7,795 bases of DNA. Origin: Bacteroidia bacterium (GTDB lineage: Bacteria > Bacteroidota > Bacteroidia > B-17B0 > Aurantibacillaceae). A model generated the notes under the pieces. The model ran no database searches. It saw only the letters and a program-made list of their open reading frames with translations, and was not told the origin of the DNA. How positions within the stretch are numbered: the first letter of the stretch is position 1; each line of letters begins with the position of its first letter. Below are positions 1 to 5,853 of this stretch, one piece after another. A program made the translations under genes and the position numbers. Where the stretch lies: assembly GCA_026418315.1 (NCBI GenBank), contig JAOABO010000085.1, positions 1 to 7,795 on the forward strand. Reading direction: 5' to 3'.

Positions 1-786
1 ATTCAAACACATACATTAAATGGCAATATTTATTTCAATGATACCGTTCCCTATACCGAAAATGGTCATTTGGTATTTATTCATATTAACGACACTGAAC
101 TAAAAAAAGAGTGGGAAAAAAGAAGTACCATTCCCTTTGAAGGAAGAGATAAAAAAAACAATGAACTGAAATATACACTATATCGTTATCTTGCAAGCAA
201 AGGATTACCCAAGGATTCGGCAGGGCTAACGCGACTATATCAAAAAGATATTTGGAATATTGAAAATGGCGTACCCAATTATTTATATGCTCAGGCAGGG
301 TTTTTGGAAAAAAGATTGTATGAGTTAATGCAGGAATATCAGTACTTTAAAATCAATCAAAACCCAAATGGAAAAACTTTAGTACTAAGATACATGTATT
401 GGAAAATTGGACTTCATATTTGGTGGGAAAACTTCTGGATAGGGGTAGGAACAGGAGATGTAGCAATTGCTTTTGATAAGGAATATGAAAAGTACCCAAC
501 TATTGAAAAGCAATTTCGTTTAAGGGCACATAATCAGTTTATTACATTTGCTCTCACTTTTGGTATAGCTGGAATCATTGTCTTACTTATAAATTTGATT
601 TATCCGCTTATTCACTTGAGGCAATCAAGGCACTATTTCCTTTATCTCTTATTTTGTGTTCTTGTTATACTATCGTTTTTAATTGACGATACTTTAGAAA
701 CCCAGCCAGGTGTTACTTTCTATGCTTTGTTTAATACGCTTCTAATTAAATGGTGTTTGTTAGATAGCCCATCGAATAAAATTTAG
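1..786 (+). CDS. O-antigen ligase/polymerase-like membrane protein, 3' part (5' end outside window)
   Basis: The reading frame is open from base 1 to the TAG at 784-786, giving 261 visible residues. No start codon is convincing (TTG at 70 lies inside the domain), so the gene begins upstream. Seen: a soluble segment (about residues 1-125) with NGHLVFIHIN and ENGVPNY; then WKIGLHIWWENFWIGVGTGD (about 134-153), RLRAHNQFITF (173-183), a membrane helix at about 180-205, a second at about 211-228, and DDTLETQPGVTF followed by a third hydrophobic stretch. The GVGTGD, AHNQ..TF..TFGI.G and DTLETQ.GVTF blocks are typical of Bacteroidota proteins with the Wzy/WaaL O-antigen ligase domain. In that family the HN histidine lies in a functionally important periplasmic region. 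The likely role is joining or polymerising undecaprenyl-linked glycan at the periplasmic face of the inner membrane. Ligase (WaaL-type) and polymerase (Wzy-type) cannot be told apart from this fragment. The adjacent gmd supports a surface-polysaccharide role. Confidence 0.85.
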   Translation: MQTHTLNGNIYFNDTVPYTENGHLVFIHINDTELKKEWEKRSTIPFEGRDKKNNELKYTLYRYLASKGLPKDSAGLTRLYQKDIWNIENGVPNYLYAQAGFLEKRLYELMQEYQYFKINQNPNGKTLVLRYMYWKIGLHIWWENFWIGVGTGDVAIAFDKEYEKYPTIEKQFRLRAHNQFITFALTFGIAGIIVLLINLIYPLIHLRQSRHYFLYLLFCVLVILSFLIDDTLETQPGVTFYALFNTLLIKWCLLDSPSNKI

Positions 787-790
787 ATAA

Positions 791-822
791 CTTGCATCTG
801 TATCAAATTTTCAATACTTTTA
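791..822 (+). promoter_or_regulatory. Possible Bacteroidota-type promoter upstream of gmd
   Basis: CTTG at 791-794 resembles the -33 element (TTG core of TTTG). It is followed by a 20-nt spacer and TACTTTTA at 815-822, which matches TAnnTTTG in all but the last base. The spacing fits the 19-21 nt known for Bacteroidota primary sigma-factor promoters. The -7 element would end 19 nt before the gmd ATG, implying a very short leader. Such AT-rich matches arise easily by chance, so this is a weak call. Confidence 0.3.
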
Positions 823-830
823 CACTCAAT

Positions 831-841
831 AAAAATTTTTT
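831..841 (+). promoter_or_regulatory. A5T6 tract abutting the gmd start codon; no Shine-Dalgarno
   Basis: AAAAATTTTTT ends directly at the ATG at 842. No purine-rich Shine-Dalgarno sequence lies in the 20 nt upstream, so initiation probably depends on an unstructured AT-rich leader, as is common in Bacteroidota. The purM gene has nearly the same tract in the same position. Confidence 0.35.
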
Positions 842-1933
842 ATGCCTCAAAAGGTTGCTTTGATTACAGGGATTACAGGACAAGATGGAGCATATCTTGC
901 AGAGTTTCTATTAAATAAAGGATATGTTGTGCACGGTATCAAGCGTAGAAGTTCTTTATTCAATACCGATAGAATAGACCATTTATACAAAGACCCTCAC
1001 GAACCTAATACCCGTTTTTTTCTACATTATGGTGACTTAACTGATAGTACAGCTCTTATTCGCATTATTCAAGAAACACAACCTGATGAAATTTACAACT
1101 TAGCAGCACAATCGCATGTAAAAGTGAGTTTTGAAACACCTGAATATACTGCTAATGCCGATGCTCTGGGAACATTAAGAATTTTAGAAGCCATTCGTAT
1201 TCTGAACCTGAAAGACAAAACCAAATTTTATCAGGCCTCTACATCTGAACTGTATGGACTGGTACAGGAAATTCCTCAAAATGAAAATACACCATTTTAT
1301 CCGCGTTCCCCTTATGGAGTTGCTAAATTATATGCTTTTTGGATTACAAAAAATTACAGAGAAGCATACGGATTTTATGCATGCAACGGCATTTTATTTA
1401 ACCATGAAAGTCCTATCAGAGGCGAAACTTTTGTTACAAGAAAAATTACACGTGCAGCAGCAAAAATTTCTTTGGGCCTGCAAGACGTGTTATATCTTGG
1501 AAATTTAGATGCAGAAAGAGATTGGGGACACGCTAAAGATTATGTAGAAGGAATGTGGAAAATACTGCAACATCCAACACCCGAAGATTTTGTATTGGCA
1601 ACAGGTAAAAAAATTTCGGTTAGAAAATTCGCAGAAATGGCATTTGCTTATTTGGGAATTCCCATAGAATGGAAAGGAAAAGGCGTAAATGAAATAGGTA
1701 TCAATGCTAATAATGGTAAAATTATCATTAAAGTAGATAAAAGGTATTTTCGCCCATCAGAAGTAGATTTGCTGGTAGGAGATTATTCTAAAGCAAAGAA
1801 ATTATTAAATTGGCAACCTAAGTGTACGCTTGAAGAACTTTGCAAAGAAATGGTAATGGCAGATTTAGAACTTTTTAAAAGAGACAAATATCTTCTAGAG
1901 GGTGGACACAAAGTATTTAACCAACAAGAGTAA
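842..1933 (+). CDS. gmd: GDP-mannose 4,6-dehydratase
   Basis: Converts GDP-D-mannose to GDP-4-keto-6-deoxy-D-mannose in the cytoplasm. This is the branch point to GDP-L-fucose, GDP-D-rhamnose and related deoxysugars used in surface glycans. The 363-residue protein is full length for the family and resembles E. coli Gmd closely along its whole length. Seen: the N-terminal Rossmann motif TGITGQDGAYLAEFL (9-23), the NADP-binding Arg pair with downstream FNT (KRRSSLFNT, 34-42), HYGDLTD (62-68), the catalytic segment STSELYG (133-139, Thr134 and Glu136), and YGVAK (158-162) with Tyr158 and Lys162 of the extended-SDR YxxxK pair. These sit two positions after E. coli Thr132/Glu134/Tyr156/Lys160. Also present are NHESPIRGETFVTRKI (187-202), RDWGHAKDYV and the C-terminal YFRPSEVDLLVGD. 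ATG 842 places the start at the normal distance before the Rossmann motif. The usual partner fcl is not next to it here. Confidence 0.97.
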   Translation: MPQKVALITGITGQDGAYLAEFLLNKGYVVHGIKRRSSLFNTDRIDHLYKDPHEPNTRFFLHYGDLTDSTALIRIIQETQPDEIYNLAAQSHVKVSFETPEYTANADALGTLRILEAIRILNLKDKTKFYQASTSELYGLVQEIPQNENTPFYPRSPYGVAKLYAFWITKNYREAYGFYACNGILFNHESPIRGETFVTRKITRAAAKISLGLQDVLYLGNLDAERDWGHAKDYVEGMWKILQHPTPEDFVLATGKKISVRKFAEMAFAYLGIPIEWKGKGVNEIGINANNGKIIIKVDKRYFRPSEVDLLVGDYSKAKKLLNWQPKCTLEELCKEMVMADLELFKRDKYLLEGGHKVFNQQE

Positions 1934-1965
1934 TAGCAACTCAATCATAATAATGTTTTGTAAAT

Positions 1966-1970
1966 AAGGA
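1966..1970 (+). promoter_or_regulatory. Shine-Dalgarno-like AAGGA before the permease start
   Basis: AAGGA lies 7 nt upstream of the ATG at 1978, the ordinary spacing for a ribosome binding site, and supports that start. It is the only clear Shine-Dalgarno-like site at a gene start in this window; the gmd, dehydrogenase and purM starts have A/T-rich leaders instead. The rest of the 44-nt gap after gmd (1934-1977) shows no convincing promoter or terminator. Confidence 0.5.
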
Positions 1971-1977
1971 TGTCATT

Positions 1978-3876
1978 ATGAATCTTTTTCGTAAGAAAAA
2001 CATACAACAAATTCTGTCTGATAGCGAGTTGTTTTCTGAGCACCAATTAAAGAAAAATTTAACAGTAAGAGATTTAACTGCTTTAGGAATTGCAGCCATC
2101 ATCGGAGCAGGTATTTTTACCACTATTGGAAAGGCAGCATCAGATGGAGGACCTGGTGTGGTCTTCTTGTTTATTTTTACAGCCCTTGCCTGTGCCTTGT
2201 CTGCATTTGCGTATGCTGAGTTTGCTTCCATTTTGCCTGTTAGCGGAAGTGCTTATACTTATAGTTATGTTGCCTTTGGTGAATTATTTGCATGGATTAT
2301 AGGTTGGGCTTTAATAATGGAATATGCCATTGGTAATATTACGGTAGCTATTGGCTGGTCGGGTTATTTTACAGCATTTTTACATTCTTTTGGAATAGAT
2401 TTTCCTGCATGGCTTTGTACAGATTATTTTTCTGCAAAAAGTGGTTATACAGAAGCAACTAAAATTCTTAACAATGTTCCTGATTTTAATTTACTCTCGT
2501 ATAATTTACAAAAGGCCTACATGGCATGGACTCACGCACCGTCTATTGGAACATGGCGAATTATTTTTGATTTACCCGCCTTAATGATTGTTGTTTTCAT
2601 TACATGGCTGGTGTATAGGGGTATAGAAGAATCTAAAACAGCCAGTAATATCATGGTAGCTATCAAATTACTCATCATCCTTTTGGTGATTGCTTTTGGC
2701 ATATTTTATATATCTGTAGAAAACTGGCAACCATTTATGCCTAATGGAATAACAGGTATCCTGCAAGGCGTTTCGGCTGTTTTTTTTGCTTATATCGGAT
2801 TTGATGCTATTTCTACAACGGCTGAAGAGTGTAAAAATCCACAAAGAGATTTGCCAAGAGGTATGATGTATTCAATTATTATCAGTACGCTTTTGTATGT
2901 ATTGATAGCATTGGTGCTTACCGGAATGGTGAATTACAAAGAACTAAATGTAGAAGACCCGCTGGCATTTGTGTTTTCTAAGCATCATTTGAATTTTTTA
3001 TCAGGAATTGTATCTATTAGTGCTATTGTTGCCATGGCCAGTGTATTATTGGTATTCCAATTAGGGCAACCAAGAATTTGGATGACCATGAGCAGAGATG
3101 GTTTGCTTCCTTCGGTTTTTTCAAAGATTCATCCTACATTCAAAACACCTTCTTTTTCAACTATTGTAACGGGCTTTATTGTGGGCATTGGAACCATGGT
3201 ATTTAATCTATCTACCGTAACCGACCTTACCAGTATAGGCACTTTGTTTGCTTTTGTGTTGGTTTGTGCGGGTGTTTTACGATTGCATCGTATGCCTGAC
3301 GCTCCGCCCCGAAAGTTTAAAACACCTTATATCAATTCACAGTGGATAATGCCAGTAGCTTTTATTTTGAGTGTGTTTCTCACATTTCATTTTAACCCTG
3401 CCGGCGCAGTTATGTTTATTAAAAATCAATCTGTAATAGCAGACAAAGAAAAACTGATGCTTGTTATTCATCAAAATGAGCAATTAAAAGATGAATTACA
3501 GAAAAAAATGGCTGTATCTCAATTTTCAGAACTGCGAACAAAAATTTTTTTACTAAGTGATGTGGAATTGTATAATCAATTACTGCCATTGTCATCAAAA
3601 TATTCTGATTTGTTAGAAAGTTCTTTCTCTACTTTTTTACATCATATTCCCATGTGGTTGTTTTGGCTCATTTTTCTCTATTTTTCCATAGAGGCATTTA
3701 TTCGTAAACATAGTTTAATACCATTAGCAGGTCTTATTATTTGCTTATATATGATGGCTCAAATTGAATTAAAAAATTGGATTGGGTTTATACTATGGCT
3801 CTTTATTGGGTTAACGATTTATTTTACTTATAGTGTAAAAAACAGCAAATTAAACCCGCAAAAAAATAAGATATGA
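1978..3876 (+). CDS. APC-superfamily amino acid permease with periplasmic insert
   Basis: Inner-membrane amino acid transporter, most like the cationic amino acid transporter (CAT) branch. The soluble N-terminus is followed by TM1 with the APC substrate/cation motif IIGAGIF (41-47). Other family marks are YAEFASILPVSGSAYTY (79-95) at the end of TM2 and start of TM3, FFAYIGFDAIST in TM6 (269-280) followed by EECKNPQRDLPRG, and the cytoplasmic RIWMTMSRDGLLP (366-378). I count 14 likely helices: about 34-52, 61-83, 100-135, 198-213, 226-245, 261-282, 297-316, 340-362, 393-411, 415-433, 455-473, 557-573, 580-595 and 600-618. The charged loops obey the positive-inside rule with both ends cytoplasmic. 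At 632 residues it is longer than usual CAT-like permeases. The excess lies mainly in a hydrophilic, partly heptad-like segment at about 480-555, which this topology puts in the periplasm, plus an enlarged loop at 140-197. The substrate cannot be named from sequence. The stop codon overlaps the next start. Confidence 0.94.
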   Translation: MNLFRKKNIQQILSDSELFSEHQLKKNLTVRDLTALGIAAIIGAGIFTTIGKAASDGGPGVVFLFIFTALACALSAFAYAEFASILPVSGSAYTYSYVAFGELFAWIIGWALIMEYAIGNITVAIGWSGYFTAFLHSFGIDFPAWLCTDYFSAKSGYTEATKILNNVPDFNLLSYNLQKAYMAWTHAPSIGTWRIIFDLPALMIVVFITWLVYRGIEESKTASNIMVAIKLLIILLVIAFGIFYISVENWQPFMPNGITGILQGVSAVFFAYIGFDAISTTAEECKNPQRDLPRGMMYSIIISTLLYVLIALVLTGMVNYKELNVEDPLAFVFSKHHLNFLSGIVSISAIVAMASVLLVFQLGQPRIWMTMSRDGLLPSVFSKIHPTFKTPSFSTIVTGFIVGIGTMVFNLSTVTDLTSIGTLFAFVLVCAGVLRLHRMPDAPPRKFKTPYINSQWIMPVAFILSVFLTFHFNPAGAVMFIKNQSVIADKEKLMLVIHQNEQLKDELQKKMAVSQFSELRTKIFLLSDVELYNQLLPLSSKYSDLLESSFSTFLHHIPMWLFWLIFLYFSIEAFIRKHSLIPLAGLIICLYMMAQIELKNWIGFILWLFIGLTIYFTYSVKNSKLNPQKNKI

Positions 3877-4625
3877 TAGCACTCATTACAGGTGCCACTG
3901 CAGGTATTGGCAAAAGCACCGCATATAAATTAGCAGAAAATAAATATCATTTAATATTGACTGGCAGAAGAAAAGAAAAATTAGATGCAATCCAAGAAGA
4001 TATTGAGAAAAAATATAATGTAAAAGTACTTACATTGAATTTTGATATTCGTGATAAACAACAATGCCAGCAACAACTTAACCAACTTTCAGATGATTGG
4101 AAGCAGATAGATGTTTTAATTAACAACGCTGGATTAGCTCAGGGATTATCAACTGTTGACAAAGGATTGGAAGAAGATTGGGACACGATGATTGATACTA
4201 ACATCAAAGGATTATTGTACATAACCAAAATTGTAAGCAACTGGATGATAGCCCGAAAAAAAGGTCATATTATTAATGTTGGTTCCATTGCAGGTAAAGA
4301 AGTATATCCAAACGGCAATGTTTATTGTGCTACCAAACATGCTGTAGATGCGCTGAATAAAGCCATGAGAATAGAATTATTGCCACACCATATCAAAGTT
4401 TCGGCTATTCACCCTGGAATGGTAGAAACCGAATTCAGTTTGGTACGTTTCAAAGGCGATGCACAACGTGCTAAACAAACCTATACAGGGATTCAACCAC
4501 TTACACCAGAAGATATTGCAGAATCTATATGGTGGATGATTAATAGACCTGCTCATGTGAATATCAATGAGCTGGTTATAGTACCTTCGGCACAAGCCAC
4601 TGCCCGTGATGTTATCCGAAACTAA
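3873..4625 (+). CDS. YdfG-like NADP-dependent short-chain dehydrogenase (SDR)
   Basis: Classical cytoplasmic SDR of 250 residues, the usual size. Seen: TGATAGIGK cofactor loop (6-14), TGRRKEKL (30-37) with the Arg pair that favours NADP(H), NNAG (84-87), catalytic Asn110 in MIDTNIKG, Ser138 in NVGSIAG, and Tyr151/Lys155 in the YCATK motif, then HPGMVETEFS (180-189). Long stretches match E. coli YdfG: INNAGLAQG, DWDTMIDTN, VRFKGD, LTPEDIAE..WW and PAHVNIN. YdfG oxidises L-serine, L-allo-threonine and other 3-hydroxy acids and reduces malonic semialdehyde. That activity is a reasonable expectation here, but SDR substrate range is hard to predict. The ATG is embedded in the permease stop (ATGA, 3873-3876), so translation is probably coupled. 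An A7 run just upstream (3860-3866) gives the A-rich leader typical of Bacteroidota. Coupling to an amino acid permease fits a role in amino or hydroxy acid metabolism. Confidence 0.94.
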   Translation: MIALITGATAGIGKSTAYKLAENKYHLILTGRRKEKLDAIQEDIEKKYNVKVLTLNFDIRDKQQCQQQLNQLSDDWKQIDVLINNAGLAQGLSTVDKGLEEDWDTMIDTNIKGLLYITKIVSNWMIARKKGHIINVGSIAGKEVYPNGNVYCATKHAVDALNKAMRIELLPHHIKVSAIHPGMVETEFSLVRFKGDAQRAKQTYTGIQPLTPEDIAESIWWMINRPAHVNINELVIVPSAQATARDVIRN

Positions 4626-4635
4626 AAATTTTTTT
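4624..4635 (+). promoter_or_regulatory. A5T7 tract abutting the purM start codon; no Shine-Dalgarno
   Basis: The tract starts inside the stop codon of the upstream dehydrogenase (TAA, 4623-4625) and ends at the purM ATG (4636). It forms nearly the whole spacer between the two genes and nearly copies the A5T6 tract before gmd. With no Shine-Dalgarno sequence, purM probably relies on ribosomes finishing the upstream gene or on an AT-rich unstructured leader. Confidence 0.35.
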
Positions 4636-5844
4636 ATGTCAGAACACACACAAGATAAATATTTACAAAGAGGTGTATCGGCAGATAAAACCGATGTACA
4701 CAACGCCATCAGGCAGCTAAGTAAAGGGTTATATACTAATACATTTTGTAAAATCATTGAGAATGTTTGGGATAAAAATTCTAATACTGCTTTGATTTTA
4801 CATGCTGACGGGGCAGGAACAAAATCGTCGCTGGCTTATGCGTATTGGAAAGAAACAGGAGACAGAAGTGTTTGGAAAAATATTGCACAGGATGCCATTG
4901 TAATGAATTTGGATGATATATTGTGTTGTGGGTATTCCAATCATTTTGTTTTGTCTTCTACTATTGGCAGAAATAAAAGTTTAATAAGCGGAGAAGTGAT
5001 TGCAGACCTTATTCAAGGAACTGCTGAGTTTTGTAATAACATGAAAAATTTTGGTGTAGAAATTGAATATGCTGGTGGAGAAACGGCTGATGTGGGAGAT
5101 TTGGTACGCACCATCATTGTGGATAGTACAATGGCTGTTCAAATTCAAAAAAATAATGTCATTGAAATAGATATCAAAGAAGGAGATGTCATTGTAGGAT
5201 TTGCTTCTTATGGACAAACAAATTATGAAAATGAATATAATAGTGGTATTGGCAGTAATGGACTGACAATGGCTCGTCATGATTTATTGAATAAAGAAGT
5301 TGCAAAAAAATATCCGGAAAGCTATGATACTACTTTATCTGAAACAGTCAGTTATACAGGAAAATATGGCCTGACAGATAAAATAGAGGTGAGTTGGATG
5401 TCCCCCAATAGCATCAGTAAACAAGAAAAAGTACATATTGCAAAATTGGTTTTATCACCCACCAGAACATACGCACCATTACTGATACCAACTTTACAAA
5501 GATATCATTCAACCATTCATGGCATTATTCATTGTACAGGAGGTGGACAGACGAAAGTATTACATTTCTTAAAGAAAAATCTGAGAATAATTAAAGATAA
5601 TTTGTTTGAAGTTCCCCCATTATTTGATTTGATTTATCAACAAAACAAAGATAATGCAAAAGAGTTATACAAAGTGTTCAATATGGGACATCGTTTAGAA
5701 ATTTATACTAATCAAGATACGGCGGAAGCACTGATTGAAATGGCTAAAAAACTAAATATAGAAGCCAAGATAATAGGAAGGGTTGAAAAGCATGAAAAAC
5801 CAGAAGTCGTTATTACTTCAAAGTACGGTACATTTCATTATTAA
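4636..5844 (+). CDS. purM: Phosphoribosylformylglycinamidine cyclo-ligase (AIR synthetase), Bacteroidota-type
   Basis: Fifth step of de novo purine synthesis: ATP-dependent closure of formylglycinamidine ribonucleotide to aminoimidazole ribonucleotide in the cytoplasm. The protein has 402 residues from ATG 4636; E. coli PurM has 345. Seen: YLQRGVSADK near the N-terminus, the ATP/substrate loop HADGAGTKSS (56-65), AQDAIVMNLDDILCCG (84-99, equivalent to the E. coli NDIV..GA region), GGETADVGD (147-155, equivalent to GGETAEMPG), GSNGLTMAR, LVLSPTRTYAP and HCTGGGQTKVLHF. The SNG, SPTR.Y and GGG(Q)TK blocks are core AIRS motifs. Extra length lies in loops around the SNG and SPTR blocks. In-frame starts also exist at GTG 4606 and ATG 4609, overlapping the upstream gene, but 4636 places the start just before the conserved N-terminus and is preferred. 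It is co-directional with the dehydrogenase and 10 nt behind it, so probably co-transcribed. Confidence 0.94.
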   Translation: MSEHTQDKYLQRGVSADKTDVHNAIRQLSKGLYTNTFCKIIENVWDKNSNTALILHADGAGTKSSLAYAYWKETGDRSVWKNIAQDAIVMNLDDILCCGYSNHFVLSSTIGRNKSLISGEVIADLIQGTAEFCNNMKNFGVEIEYAGGETADVGDLVRTIIVDSTMAVQIQKNNVIEIDIKEGDVIVGFASYGQTNYENEYNSGIGSNGLTMARHDLLNKEVAKKYPESYDTTLSETVSYTGKYGLTDKIEVSWMSPNSISKQEKVHIAKLVLSPTRTYAPLLIPTLQRYHSTIHGIIHCTGGGQTKVLHFLKKNLRIIKDNLFEVPPLFDLIYQQNKDNAKELYKVFNMGHRLEIYTNQDTAEALIEMAKKLNIEAKIIGRVEKHEKPEVVITSKYGTFHY

Positions 5845-5853
5845 ACTTTCAAA

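Noticed and set aside
70..72. TTG as the start codon of the ligase-like gene
   Set aside because: The frame is open to base 1 and the upstream residues belong to the same conserved segment; the gene simply begins outside the window.
151..159. A8 run ending in AAC that forms a slippery A-AAA-AAC heptamer in frame within the ligase-like gene
   Set aside because: A -1 slip reaches a TGA at 162-164 at once, no stimulatory structure is evident, and Lys-Lys-Asn codons in an AT-rich genome give this by chance.
1412..1423. HESPIRG in Gmd where E. coli has HESPRRG, as a possible active-site change
   Set aside because: The second Arg and all catalytic residues are kept, and I believe this position varies among bacterial Gmd proteins, so it is not evidence of altered function.
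1951..1960. TAATGTTTTG as a -7 promoter element for the permease
   Set aside because: It does not fit TAnnTTTG in register, and no -33 element lies at the right distance.
1941..2231. Opposite-strand open frame across the permease start
   Set aside because: It is antisense to a strongly supported gene, has an Ala/Pro/Lys-rich composition with no recognisable motif, and its extent follows from the codon bias of the real gene.
2780..2787. T8 homopolymer in the permease as a phase-variation site
   Set aside because: It encodes membrane-helix Phe residues, the frame is intact, and runs of this length are expected in so AT-rich a genome.
4377..4757. Opposite-strand open frame spanning the dehydrogenase-purM junction
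   Set aside because: Cys- and Ser-rich with no family resemblance; it lies across two well-supported genes on the other strand.
5820..5849. AAAGT/ACTTT pairing as a terminator between purM and the PorE-like gene
   Set aside because: A 5-bp AT-rich stem with a loop of about 20 nt and no following T-run is too weak for an intrinsic terminator on either strand.
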